64,000 bases of DNA from positions 2,094,001 to 2,158,000 of the forward strand of contig CANXME010002057.1 of NCBI GenBank assembly GCA_948144175.1. The letters run 5' to 3'. The notes under the pieces were generated by a model, which was given only the letters and a program-made list of their open reading frames with translations, ran no database searches and was not told where the DNA came from. Source of the stretch: Closterium sp. NIES-65 (taxonomy: Eukaryota; Streptophyta; Zygnematophyceae; Desmidiales; Closteriaceae). Made by a program: the position numbers and the translations under genes. Numbering within the stretch: position 1 is the stretch's first letter; every line of letters starts with the position of its first letter. This document shows positions 12,201 to 22,200 of the stretch, one piece after another.

Positions 12201-15200
12201 CCTTTACCCCCACCCGCATCTTCCCGACACCACTCCAACCACTCTCTGGCTCGGGAAAACGCCCACTGCTCGCTCTCTTCGCGTTTGGGGGTGCACCGCC
12301 TATGTCCTCCTCAACCCTCAGGCTCGACGGCAGCACGGCGGCAAGCTCGGTCCCAAGACCCAGACATGCATCTACCTCGGACACAACGCCGACTCGCCTG
12401 ACTACCTCTTCCTCAATCCCTCCACTCAGCAGTTGGTCCGGAGCCGCGACGTTGTCTTTGATGAGACCCGCCCATTCTACTCCACTTCGGGACGGGACCC
12501 TCTCCCTGACCCACCCTCCCTCGTGTGGGCAGACTTTGATGCGCCTCCGGACCTCTCGCCTGCTCCGGCCCCTTCACCCCCTACCCCTCCTGCCACCGCA
12601 CCGTCCCCCTCTGCGGTCTCTGACCCGCCCTCACCGGTGTCTTCGGCAGCTGCTCCTCCATCCCCCTCACTTCCCACTCCGCCGACTGTGCAGCCACCTC
12701 CGAGCGCACCTATCACCTACCATCGGCGGTCCCGCCCTCCGGCCCCACCTCCTCCCCCGGTTCCCCCCACCACAGAGAAACCCGCTCTCCCACAGTCGCC
12801 CGAGCTGATCACGTACCACCGGCGGCCCATTCCCCCGCCCAAGCCTCCTAAGTCAACCCCTCCGACACCGCCTGCCCCACCCTCTTCTCCGGTGGCTCAT
12901 GGCATTCGTTCGCATGGCGCGGCTCTTCCACTAGCGCTGGTTCTTCGATACACGGCGATCACACCGCCTCCTCCTGCTGGGGGGGATGTGCCCTCTACCC
13001 TTCTGGAAGACAGGCATGAGGAGCTGTGTGATCTTCATGCAGTCATTCCTCAGCTCTCGCACATATTCCCCGACATCACTGACTCACCCTCCCTCAACTT
13101 CGCGGAGAACCCGACCATCCCTATCCCTCTCACCGTCCAAGAGGCTCTCTCAGGCCCTCATGCTGCCGAATGGCGTGCTGCCATGGAAGCGGAGATTGCA
13201 GCATTCACCCGCAAGCACTCCTTCGACGACGAGACTCCACCTCCAGGAGTCAACATCGTCGGGGGCAAGTGGTTGTTCCGTGTAAAACAGCTCCCAGACG
13301 AGGCCCCGGTGTTCAAAGCGCGTTACGTAGCCAAGGGCTTCACCGAGCAGCAGTACCGCGACTTCTTCCTAACCTTCTCCCCCACATCCAAACCTCCCAC
13401 CATTCGTACGCTCATGGATGTTGCTGCTCGAGAAGACTTTGAGATCAAATCCATGGATGCCTCATCTGCCTTCCTACAAGGACGTCTCAAGGAGAGAGTG
13501 TTCATGGACAGACCAGAAGGCTTCCCAGGAGAATTCCCTCCCAACACTGTCTGGAAGCTGAATCACCCCGTCTACGGCCTTAAACAAGCCCCTCGCGAAT
13601 GGCACAACAAGGTGAAAGAAGTCCTCCTCTCCCTGGACTTCCACCCTTCAACTGCTGACCCGACTCTCTTCATCCGCCGTCATTCTGAGCCATTCTACAT
13701 CCTGGTCTACGTGGATGATTTCATCCTCGTTGCCAAGGACTCGGCCCAGATGACTTCTGTCCAGGCAGCCCTGAGCAAGGCTCTCCAGATGAAAGACCTC
13801 GGTGACCTCAAGCACTACCTGGGGATGCAGATCACTCGTGATCGCCAGGCTCGCACCATTTCACTCTCCCAGGAGTTCTACATCGGCAATGTGCTCAAGC
13901 TGTTTGAGATGGAGCTGTGCACACCTGTTGCCACCCCGCTGCCGCTGCAACACCTCCTCACTTCTCCAGCTGTACCCACACCAGAGGCCTGCTCTGAGCC
14001 ATACCCGGAGCTTGTTGGGTCCCTCACGTATGCCATGATGTGCACCCGACCGGACTTGGCCTATCCTGTCGGTGTCCTCTCTCGCTACGTGGCCCCTGGA
14101 CGCTTCACTGATCTTCACTGGAAGGCGGCGAAGCGGGTGCTGCGCTATCTTCAGGGCACCAAGTCTCACGTTCTCACACTCGGTGGGCTCTCCCCTCCTC
14201 GCCTGGAAGGTTACACCGACTCCTCCTGGGCTGATGACCAGACCGACCGACGCTCCTCTCAGGGCAACTACTTCACCCTTGGGAGCGGAATTGTCAGTTG
14301 GCGCTCCACCAGGTCGTCTGCAGTCTCCCTCTCCTCCTGTGAGGCAGAGCTCTACGCAGGCACCATGGCTGCTTAGGAGGCCCGTTGGCTCACCTTCCTA
14401 CTCCAGGAGCTTGGTTTCCCACAGTCCGCCCCCACCCTCTGGTGTGACAACCAGAGTACCATCCACATCTCTCAAGACCCTGTGTATCACACCCGTACCA
14501 AGCATATTGAACTTTGGCACTTCTTCATCCGTGACCTTGTCCAACAGGAGCAGCTGAAAGTGGAATACGTTGCATCTGACTGCAACCTGGCTGATCTGTT
14601 CACCAAGCCCCTTGGGAAAGTTCCCCACCACCGTCTCCTAGGCGCCATAGGGCTATGTGCACCACCCTCTCTACCATGAGTTCGATTGACGCCTATGGGG
14701 GGGTGTTAGTGTTAGCCTTCAATCTCACACTTTGTACTTTGTATTTTCTATATCCTAGAGTAGTGTAGTTTGCACATTGTGTTTGGTTGGGTGTACACCT
14801 ACATCCCAACCAAACCCAAATGTAATCTCCAAGCAATCTCCAACCCACCAATTGGAGATTGCCTTGGGATTACCCCCAATCCCTAGGATTACCCCCGATT
14901 CCCTTCCCCATCCATTCCCTCAACTTCTTGGATGTATTTAAAGAGCTTCAAGCTCATTACTAAGTTCTAAGATCAGGTGCCCTCTCTCTGCTGTCAGGTG
15001 CCCTCTCTGCTGGCAGGTGCCCTCTCTGCTGTCAGGTGCCCTCTCTGCTGGCAGGTGCCCTCTCTGCTGTCAGGTGCCCTCTCTGCTGGCAGGTGCCCTC
15101 TCTGCTTTCAGGTGCCCTCTCTGCTGTCAGGTGCCCTCTCTGCTGTCAGGTGCCCTCTGCTGTCAGGTACCCTCTCTCTGCTGTCAGGTGCCCTCTCTGC

Positions 15201-18200
15201 TGTCAGGTGCCCTCTCTGCTGTCAGGTGCCCTCTCTGTTGTCAGGTGCCCTCTGCTGTCAGGTGCCCTCTCTGCTGTCAGGTGCCCTCTCTGCTGTCAGG
15301 TGCCCTCTGCTGTCAGGTACCCTCTCTCTGCTGTCAGGTGCCCTCTCTGCTGTCAGGTGCCCTCTCTGCTGTCAGGTGCCCTCTCTGTTGTCAGGTGCCC
15401 TCTGCTGTCAGGTGCCCTCTCTCTGCTGTCAGGTGCCCTCTCTACTGTCAGGTGCCCTCTCTGCTGTCAGGTGCCCTCTCTACTGTCAGGTGCCCTCTCT
15501 GCTTTCAGGTGCCCTCTCTGCTGTCAGGTGCCCTCTCTGCTGTCAGGTGCCCTCTCTGCTGTCAAATGCCCTCTCTGCTGTCAGGAGCCCTCTCTGCTGT
15601 CAGGTACCCTCTCTGCTGTCAGGTGCCCTCTCTGCTGTCAGGTGCCCTCTCTGCTGTCAGGTGCCCTCTCTGCTGTCAGGTGCCCTCTCTGCTATCAGGT
15701 GCCCTCCACTGCTGTGTGTCACATGTGTCATCAAGGCATCGTCTCATTACGTACATATCACTACCATCATCATCTCCAAGTGCTTATCTCTCCCCATCCA
15801 CCCGACTGTACCCATGTGCACCCATCTGTCGGTCACCTCTCTCTCTTGCACAGGTCAATCGGCATTTCTCCAAGCCCCTCGTCGTCATGTCCCCCAAGGT
15901 AACGCCCCTTGCTGCTCACGCCAATATTGTACTTGACCTTCTTTGTGTATTGTTTTGAGTCGACTCAAAACACGACTCATTACATGCCCCTTGCTGCTCA
16001 CGCCCCTACTGTACTTGACCTTCCTTGCATATTGTTCTTGTGTAGAAGAGGTTGAGTGAGTTGTGCCGTAGACACGAAATCCCAAACTTACCCAAATGTG
16101 ATTACCCCAAATCTCCAACCCACCAATTGCAGACTTCAGCAGATCGTGTTGGAAAATTCTTCTGAGCTCCCTTTCATTTCTTCCAGCCCATTCTTAATGT
16201 ATATGCGACACAAGAGTGCCGTTACCCAGTCAATCACTCCCGCTCAAGTTTGTAGCATGTTTCTCCGTCCTCCCGTTCCACTCCTGTTTCCCCCCCCCCT
16301 TCCGCCCAAGCAGTACCTGCTGCATCACAAGCCATGTGCATCACCTCTCAGCCATTTCACATCCGGCACATTCTTCCAGTGAGTGAGCCCTTCTTCCCCC
16401 ACCTTCGAATGAGCCCGGCACATTCTTCCAGTGAGCTCTCATTCCCCTCTCCTGCTTCTTGTAAACCTCCCCCCTTCTTCCCCCTCCTTTCCCCATTCAC
16501 ATCCACAGTGTGACTCTCTACTTCCCTCCCCTTCATGGCAATCGCTATGTCTACAGAGCAGTTTTCGAGGCATAGACAAAGAATGGGTCATGTGCTTCCT
16601 TTCCTCTCCGCTCTGTGGAATGTTTGTTTGAGTCGTCCCAAAGACGAGTCTCAAGTCGAATCGAAACGTATTACTACACCTTTCTGTGCCATGCGAGATC
16701 CGGACATGGCTCAGTGAGCTGCGTGCGTGCAGTAGGCTTAAGCGAAGGCTGATAGGCTTAAGCAAACGTATTTCCGCTCCGCTCAAAACGTATTACTAGA
16801 CCTTTCTGTGCCATGCGTGCCCGCCAGGCCAGTGATAGCGGATGGAGACATAGGAGACAACATGCGGCATCTGCATGCTGACAAGCTGCTGCCGCCCGGC
16901 GAGATGAAACGCCTTGTGCTATGCTCAGGGAAGGTGCGGCATGGGCATGCTCTGTGTTGTGGTGCGTACTGGAATTCTGCTGACATAACATGCAACGTGG
17001 TACGGCATGTGATGGCATGGGATGGCACCTGTGTTGCAACACCACATGCTGCTGCATGCTTTGCATCCCCAACTCACCACCCTTTGCTTCCCCAACTCAC
17101 CACCCTTTGCTTCCCCAACTCACCACCCTTTGCATCCCCAACTCACCACCCTTTGCTTCCCCAACTCACCACCCTTTGCTTCCCCAACTCACCGCCCTTT
17201 GCTTCCCCAACTCACCACCCTTTGCTTCCCCAACTCACCACCCTTTGCTTCCCCAACTCACCACCCTTTGCTTCCCCAACTCACCACCCTTTGCTTCCCC
17301 AACTCACCACCCTTTGCTTCCCCAACTCACCGCCCTTTGCTTCCCCAACTCACCGCCCTTTGCTTCCCCAACTCACCACCCTTTGCTTCCCCAACTCACC
17401 GCCCTTTGCTTCCCCAACTCACCGCCCTTTGCTTCCCCAACTCACCGCCCTTTGCTTCCCCAACTCACCACCCTTTGCTTCCCCAACTCACCACCCTTTG
17501 CATCCCCAACTCACCACCCTTTGCTTCCCCAACTCACCACCCTTTGCATCCCCAACTCACCACCCTTTGCTTCCCCAACTCACCGCCCTTTGCTTCCCCA
17601 ACTCACCGTCTATCGAACTGTGCCATTATCACATCCCTTCTCTCCACATTCCTGCCACCCATGCCACAACAGCAGACCTTTTACCCACCGCACCCATGTG
17701 TCCCTACCTCCCTCCCTGCCCCCACCACACCAGATCTACTACTCGCTGGCGCACGCCAGGAGGGCGAGGAAGCAGTGGGAGGTGGGGCTGATGCGCATAG
17801 AGCAGCTGGCGCCCATGGCGGTGGACCATGTAGCACGGGTCATCAACAGCCACTCTGCTGCTGAACTCGTGTGGGCACAGGTGGGTGCTCCTCCCCTTCT
17901 TCCCCTCCTCTTGGCTCCCTCTCTTTGCTGCCCTCCACTTGCTCCCCCTCTTTGCTCCTCCTCGGGGTTGATGCGCATAGAGCAGATGGTGCCCATGGCC
18001 GTGGACCACATGGCACGGGTCATCAATAGCCATTCCAACGCTGAACTCGTGTGGGCGCAGGTGAGTGCTCCTCCCTCTTCTTTTCCACTCGCTCTGCTCA
18101 CCCCACACACTCGTGCGGCGGGAGGGTTGCTATTAGGCACTCCATTGCTTCACTCGTGAGGGTACAAGCGCAACCCAGGTATTGTTCTTAGAGTTCACAT

Positions 18201-18468
18201 GTTTCTCCATGTCTCGTATATTTTGTCGTGCCATGCCAATTTATCTAATGTATCGTTACAGGAGGAGCCCAAGAACATGGGAGCATGGCCGTACATCAGG
18301 CCACGTGTCTCCACGCTACTGCACAGCCTGTGTCCAGATCACCCTGCCACGTCAGCACCCACGCCCATCCGTTTTGTTGGTCGTGCCCCCTCTGCCTCTC
18401 CTGCCACTGGTAGCTTCGCCATCCACCAATCAGAAACCAAAGCCATCATTGATGCTGCACTTGCATGA
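253..18468 (+). CDS. 2-oxoglutarate dehydrogenase E1 component, 3' part (17 exons, left end outside window)
   Basis: This is the thiamine-diphosphate E1 subunit of the mitochondrial 2-oxoglutarate dehydrogenase complex, which decarboxylates 2-oxoglutarate in the TCA cycle. Predicted exons: 253-315, 1056-1166, 1728-1836, 2037-2113, 2411-2458, 3340-3425, 4042-4188, 5706-5847, 6344-6505, 7460-7547, 8530-8656, 8960-9077, 15854-15898, 16314-16378, 16828-16933, 17734-17880, 18262-18468. They join in phase into 615 codons ending in TGA. Family landmarks in order are [142 protein letters not shown] and [13 protein letters not shown]. The full family length is about 1000 residues, so roughly the N-terminal 40% lies to the left. 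Two oddities are about 14 extra residues before the LSGQD motif and an EF-hand-like insert at residues 316-405. All donors are GT and all acceptors AG. The family assignment is very sure; individual exon edges less so. Confidence 0.93.
402..460 (+). repeat. Donor-side copy of the [11 protein letters not shown] exon
   Basis: Near-copy of the exon at 253-315, ending in its own CAG|GTGGG donor. Its start would be in a different phase, so it looks unused. It sits downstream of the exon thought to be real, as expected for a donor-side copy. Confidence 0.75.
535..705. repeat. 63-bp tandem repeat with internal palindrome
   Basis: About 2.7 copies of a 63-bp unit. Each of the two complete units contains the perfect palindrome TTTTGAGACGTCTCAAAA (585-602 and 648-665) followed by GACG. 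Relatives of this palindrome recur in other introns of the window. Confidence 0.85.
827..1368 (+). repeat. Acceptor-side and donor-side copies around the [11 protein letters not shown] exon
   Basis: The exon at 1056-1166 has two 5'-end copies upstream, starting after CAG at 827 and 916, the second still reading [16 protein letters not shown] 3'-end copy at about 1296-1368 lies downstream, reads [20 protein letters not shown] and ends at its own GTGAGT donor. Two short copies of the TTACAGCRGATGTGAGTG boundary lie at about 1235-1290. Only the central copy has both splice sites in the required phase. Confidence 0.75.
2581..2705. repeat. 15-bp minisatellite (about 8 copies)
   Basis: Tandem units close to ATAAGCAACACAACC inside an intron of the dehydrogenase gene. 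Open frames across it on both strands are a by-product of the 15-bp length. Confidence 0.9.
3918..5095 (+). repeat. Exon-copy cluster around the LSGQD/HRHAV exon, with (GATGT)n
   Basis: The exon at 4042-4188 is preceded by a copy of its 5' end (3918-3990, with acceptor). It is followed by at least six copies of its 3' half. Three of these (ending at 4302, 4416 and 4530) repeat with a strict 114-bp period, each reading [11 protein letters not shown] and ending in a GTGAGT donor. Diverged copies end near 4815, 4971 and 5093. Between copies, 4545-4732 is an almost pure GATGT pentamer tract, which looks like slippage of the TGATGTGATG found in the intron part of the unit. Confidence 0.85.
5250..6204 (+). 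repeat. Exon-copy cluster around the [16 protein letters not shown] exon
   Basis: Three upstream copies start after an acceptor at about 5250, 5384 and 5549. Each carries the YTSLQ or HTPLQ start and loses similarity within about 100 bp. The exon taken as real is 5706-5847. Downstream lie three 3'-end copies: about 5936-6001 ([21 protein letters not shown] plus donor), 6056-6095 and 6187-6204. Confidence 0.8.
6506..6960 (+). repeat. 37-bp array made from the LERYLQ|gt exon-intron boundary
   Basis: Immediately after the exon end at 6505, a 37-bp unit starting GTGGGTTGCTATTGGGGAGC and ending GAGAGGTACCTGCAG is repeated about six times, then more loosely to about 6960. A longer copy of the exon's 3' end (about 6811-6882, [19 protein letters not shown]) is embedded. 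Each unit therefore re-creates the last residues of the exon and its donor. Confidence 0.88.
7320..7399 (+). repeat. Acceptor-side copy of the [12 protein letters not shown] exon ending in a palindrome
   Basis: A copy of the first 60 or so bases of the exon at 7460-7547, reading [17 protein letters not shown]. It stops abruptly at the 18-bp near-palindrome TTTTGAGTCGACTCAAAT (7382-7399). Confidence 0.8.
7725..8460. repeat. 18-bp minisatellite, about 40 copies
   Basis: Head-to-tail units of GCAGTTGATGCGGAGAGG with few variants, filling the intron between the exons ending at 7547 and starting at 8530. Because 18 is a multiple of three, long open frames run through it (AVDAER or GQLMRR on plus, HQLPSP on minus). 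I take these as chance and the array as intronic: the flanking exons join in phase across it. Confidence 0.92.
8730..8870 (+). repeat. Two acceptor-side copies of the ADWESFM exon start
   Basis: Short copies of the beginning of the exon at 8960-9077 (AGTGGGAGGCATTCATGGTG and GGCGGACTGAGAGGCATTC) precede it with about 105-125 bp spacing, each after a CAG. Confidence 0.65.
9063..9247 (+). repeat. 19-bp splice-boundary array, left segment
   Basis: The exon ending CGCCGCCAG|GTGCCCTCTC at 9077 runs straight into repeats of GTGCCCTCTCTGCTGTCAG. The first units still carry the exon-like CCGCCGCCAG, then grade to GCCGTCAG and GCTGTCAG. About nine units precede the Copia element, which sits inside the array. 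Confidence 0.9.
9248..9537 (+). repeat. 5' LTR of the intronic Copia element
   Basis: 290 bp, starts TGTTAGTG, ends TTCTAAGA, directly followed by the tRNA primer-binding site. Confidence 0.9.
14704..14972 (+). repeat. 3' LTR of the intronic Copia element
   Basis: 269 bp, matches the 5' LTR throughout, preceded by a run of G. Confidence 0.9.
14973..15715 (+). repeat. 19-bp splice-boundary array, right segment (about 38 copies)
   Basis: Continuation of GTGCCCTCTCTGCTGTCAG after the Copia element, with occasional 14- or 21-bp length variants. Each unit consists of a pyrimidine tract, CAG, then GT. The next coding exon begins at 15854. Confidence 0.92.
16406..16437 (+). repeat. Donor-side copy of the SGTFFQ exon end
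   Basis: GCCCGGCACATTCTTCCAGT repeats the last bases and donor of the exon at 16314-16378. Confidence 0.65.
17067..17612. repeat. 23-bp minisatellite, about 24 copies
   Basis: Units of CCCTTTGCTTCCCCAACTCA plus CCA repeat through the intron between the exons ending at 16933 and starting at 17734. All three plus frames are open only because the unit lacks stops. Confidence 0.92.
17962..18060 (+). repeat. Donor-side copy of the [10 protein letters not shown] exon
   Basis: Repeats the last two thirds of the exon at 17734-17880 ([20 protein letters not shown]...ELVWAQ) with its own GTGAGT donor. Substitutions are mostly synonymous or conservative, so it may once have been spliced, or may still be used as an alternative. 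Confidence 0.8.
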
Positions 18469-19296
18469 CTGGTAAGGAAAATATGTTAGCATATATTCTG
18501 TTTACCTTCATTATATTCAGCTCTTAATAATGTTGGTGATTATTTTGATCTATACCTAGCAGCACAAAGCTTAGACTTCTATACGTCAGCGCTACACTCT
18601 GAATGGAACATGTTTGATCAATCTCGAGATTGGCGCGAGCTCATGTGGTTGGCTCGTGCGACTCCTCCTGGCGGACCCAGCGGTCTGCCTGCTGTACAAG
18701 AAATGCTGTGGCCGCTACACCACCACGAAACTACTGTAGCTCCGTGCCTTTCATGTCTCCTCACCTCACCAACATCCTTGTTGCTCAAAATTCACTTCAT
18801 TCGGTAAGGGGAGGTTGCAGAGGATTTCTCTGCATTCGATAACGTTTCAAACGGGTTTTGTGAGAAGCAAATTCCAAGGGCACCAGGTTGGTTTGTTGTA
18901 GGCATCGTGGCTGGTCCGTCTTGAGCAATATGCACGGCAAGGTGGTTGTTGGATTCGTTCCCTTCACCTCACGATGTGCATATTCTGCATTCCGTGAAAT
19001 CACTTGTTTCGCTTCAGATTTAGGGTTTGGTCGCCTAGTACGGACAATCTCTTTTAATTCAGGTGCGATCCGAGGCATTTTCGGGCAGGCTTTGCCGTTT
19101 CGAGAGCAGCGACAAGACAAATCCCCGCGCCAGATCTACTGCGGGGATTTCGGAACAGTCCCTACTTTATCAAAGTCCACGCGAATTCCCTTTCTCCATA
19201 TTAGAATCTTATCGTGTTTCTTACTTTTAGGCTCATCCTCTATTGAAAGCTTGCACATGCTCTGTATTTCTCCCTAGCTCGCACAAGCACTTCTCA
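18469..19296. other. Intergenic stretch: 3' UTR of the dehydrogenase and upstream region of the ataxin-2-like gene
   Basis: 828 bp between two plus-strand genes. It is less GC-rich than the exons, and short AT-rich stretches just after the stop (18480-18560) suit a 3' UTR. I see no convincing TATA box or other named element; short open frames here have no recognisable motif. Confidence 0.6.
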
Positions 19297-22200
19297 ATGC
19301 ATCAGTCAGCTGCGGCCAGCAAGACCGGCAGATACGGTCGATCCCCTTCCGGTTCCCGCGACTCTCCCCTTGCGCCCTCCCGCTCCGACCAGCCCAGCTG
19401 GCGCTCCGCCGCCGCCGCCCCTCCCCCGCCCGCGGGGCCAGGAGCGGCGGGAGCAGGCGGAGGGGGGAGCACGGGATGGGGAGACAGCGCGGACGGCGGT
19501 AGATCTGCGGGTGGCGCAGCTCCCGGGGGAGCGTGGGCGCGGGGCGGACCGGGGAAGAACGACAACGCTTGGGGAAGGGGAGGTGGCGCTGGCGCGCCTG
19601 GCGGAGCCCGCGGGGGACCTGGCGGAAATCCGTGGCACACGGGCGGGGGCGGGGTGGGTGTGTTGACCGGCGCGTGGCAACAGCCGCTGCAGCACCTGCA
19701 GCAGCCGGCGCCGCCGCCTCTGTCGCAGCAGCAGGCGCAACTGGACCAGGCGCAAGCGGGGAAGGGCGCGCGAAAAGGGGACGGCGGGGGCGCGCTTGAC
19801 AGAGCGGGGGAGAGTGCGAATGGGGGGAGCGCGAACGGGGGGAGCGCGGGAGATGCGAGCGTGGGGGCAGCGCGCGCGGGGGGACGGGAATGGATGGTGG
19901 CGGTGAGCGCGTGTTTGATTGGGCATGCGGTGGAGGTGCAACTGGTGCAGGGCGACTCGTACTCCGGCATATTCCACGCTGCTAACGAGGAGGACTATGG
20001 TGAGTCAGCGTATGCTTCTAACAAGGAAGATTTGGAGAACTAGTGAACCTTCTCCCATGCCCCTAACTCCACTCAACATCCCTCTTATCCCGTGTTCCTA
20101 ACCGTGTGCCACCAGCTGTGTTGCAGTGGTTCATCCTATACCCAATTTCAATTATTCGCATCTAATTGCACCCACTCTCTCTTTGATGGAAATTCTTAGG
20201 AAAGGAATGGATGGCTAACGTCTTTTATGTGTCCTATGGACGTCCAAGTTAACCATATGTACATAAGTTTGCTCTAAGTATCATCATATGTAGGCATGAG
20301 CATGGGGCCCCGAAAGCCGGGCCGGGCCAGTTTCAAAACGCTGACCCGGCCCGGTCGGGCCAGTTTCCCCGGCCGGGTTGGGTCGATCCGTGACCCGATC
20401 CCTGAAATCGGGCTGGGTCGGGACGGGTCTTGACGCAATAGTGACCCGACCTGGAATTGGGTTAAGAATGCTCTAAATTGGGTCGGGTACTTGCCCGACC
20501 CGATTTCTTCGTCATCAACCTGATCTGGGTTATCCTAAGAATGGTAGAATGGTAGATTTCGAACCCTAGCTACAAAGGCATTTACTAGTCGACTATGTAT
20601 AGAGGCTCAATGTCGAGAGATTTGTAAAAGGTGGGAGCGGGGAGTTGGGTCCTGTAGATTATGTGCGGTAAAGAGTCGTGAGCAATCGCAAATTGGTTGA
20701 AATTGTGTTTTTCTAACTCATTTGTTGGGGCGAATGAGTCATAGGCTCAGTACTTTACCTGCAAAATCCCGACCTTCGTAGGCCAGTGAAATGGGCGATC
20801 TGCACACATACGCCAACGAAATCGCCGGTTTGCGCAGTTCGGCGGGCGAAATCGCCGATCTGCGCAGATCGGCAAACGAAATCGCCAATATGCGCAGAGC
20901 GCGGGCGAAAACGGGTTTTTTTGTACCCGACCCGCCCTCGGGTCGACCTGACCCCTTCAATGCCGGGTCGGGCCAGAGTTTTGGAAGCCTCGGCCCGGTA
21001 AGACCAGACCCGACGCGGTACCATCTGGCCCGTTCAAATCATGTCGGGTCGGGGCGAGTTGGGTCGGTTGCTCATGCCTAATCATATGTGCATCTTGTCC
21101 ATGCAAAAAAACAAACAAACAAACAAACAAAAAAAAGAGGTTTGCGACAACCTATCACATGCATCCTCAAACCCAGACACTATTTCGTTAATGTCATGCA
21201 TTTCTCCAACTTTTTGGTGTGTCAAACGCACCGTGTGAGGTATGCGTTTGTAACTTGTTGTCGTTTTAGGTAATCAAGATGAGAGGCATCTTTAAGTGTT
21301 CTTGTCGTGTAGGCCACTTGAAATGCCTCGATGGCATCGTCGTTCTGCCAGTCATGAAATCCGTCTAGCTCCATAACACAATGTGAACCTGCATCAACCT
21401 TCTTGACGATTTCATTTCCTCGTTGCAGTGAGGTGGGTGTACAGGAAATATTATTCGCGTTCCCCTTCTTATCACCATCACAACACATCCCAGAATTGCA
21501 AAGGGTTGCATCTGTTGACCAGGTGCGTGCCAGTCTGGACAAGCAAGGTATGAGTCACTTTGTCTGCTTGGGGTGGGAGCTGGTTTGCAAGTGATGGAGA
21601 AGGGGGTGACGATAATTGCCGTTGTCTGAATGTTGTTCTCTAGGTTAACGATCAGGGCGCAGTGAAAGAGATTCGAAATGCTCGTGCAAAGCAATCACAG
21701 GATACGGTGTCACTGCACTTCCTGCCGCCTATTGGTGATAGTGAGTGACATTGACGTGGCAGCTGCACAAGCCACTTGTGTTGGCTTTCAAGGTGAGTCA
21801 TGTGGGCAGCTGCCACGTCAATGTCACTCACTATCACCAAGGGGCGGCGACAGGAAGTGCAGTGACACCGTATCTTATGGAAGTTTTGCACGAGCATCTC
21901 GAATTTCTTTCACTGCGCCCTGATCGTTAACCTAGAGAACAACATTCAGACGACGACAATTATCGTCACCCCCTGTTCCATCACTTGCAGACCCGCTCCC
22001 ACCCAAAGCAGACAGAGTGACTCGTTCCTCGCTTGTCAGGGCTACCAGTCCTGTACGCGCCTGGTCAACAAATCCAATCCTTCGCAAGTCTGGGATGTGT
22101 TGTGATTGTGATAAAAAAAGAACGCGTAAGGTGTTTCCTGTACATTCACCTCACTACAGCAAGGAAAAGAAAATAGTGCCTGGTTTTGAGGATGCATGTG

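Larger units (their letters stand above)
9248..14972 (+). mobile_element. Ty1/Copia LTR retrotransposon inside the dehydrogenase intron (broken)
   Basis: 5' LTR 9248-9537, primer-binding site TGGTATCAGAGCC at 9538-9550 (initiator-Met tRNA type), gag-like region about 10240-11200, protease region near 11320, integrase region about 11730-12480, reverse transcriptase about 13130-13900, RNase H about 14200-14670, G-rich polypurine tract before 14704, 3' LTR 14704-14972. Flanks are TCAGA (9243-9247) and TCAGG (14973-14977), an imperfect 5-bp target duplication within the 19-bp array. The LTRs differ by roughly 3% plus one indel of about 20 bp, so it is clearly older than the nested pair further right. 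It is broken, with several breaks, and lies in the same orientation as the host gene. Confidence 0.92.

Noticed and set aside
14977-15958. Plus frames of about 310 codons with [12 protein letters not shown] repeats
   Set aside because: 19-bp array translated in all frames; no independent support as protein.
16808-18159. Long plus frames with [17 protein letters not shown]-type repeats
   Set aside because: They merge a true exon with a 23-bp intronic array and run through predicted splice sites.
19302-19977. Minus-strand Pro/Arg-rich frames over the first ataxin-2-like exon
   Set aside because: Antisense of a Gly/Ala-rich exon whose plus frame leads into the SM domain.
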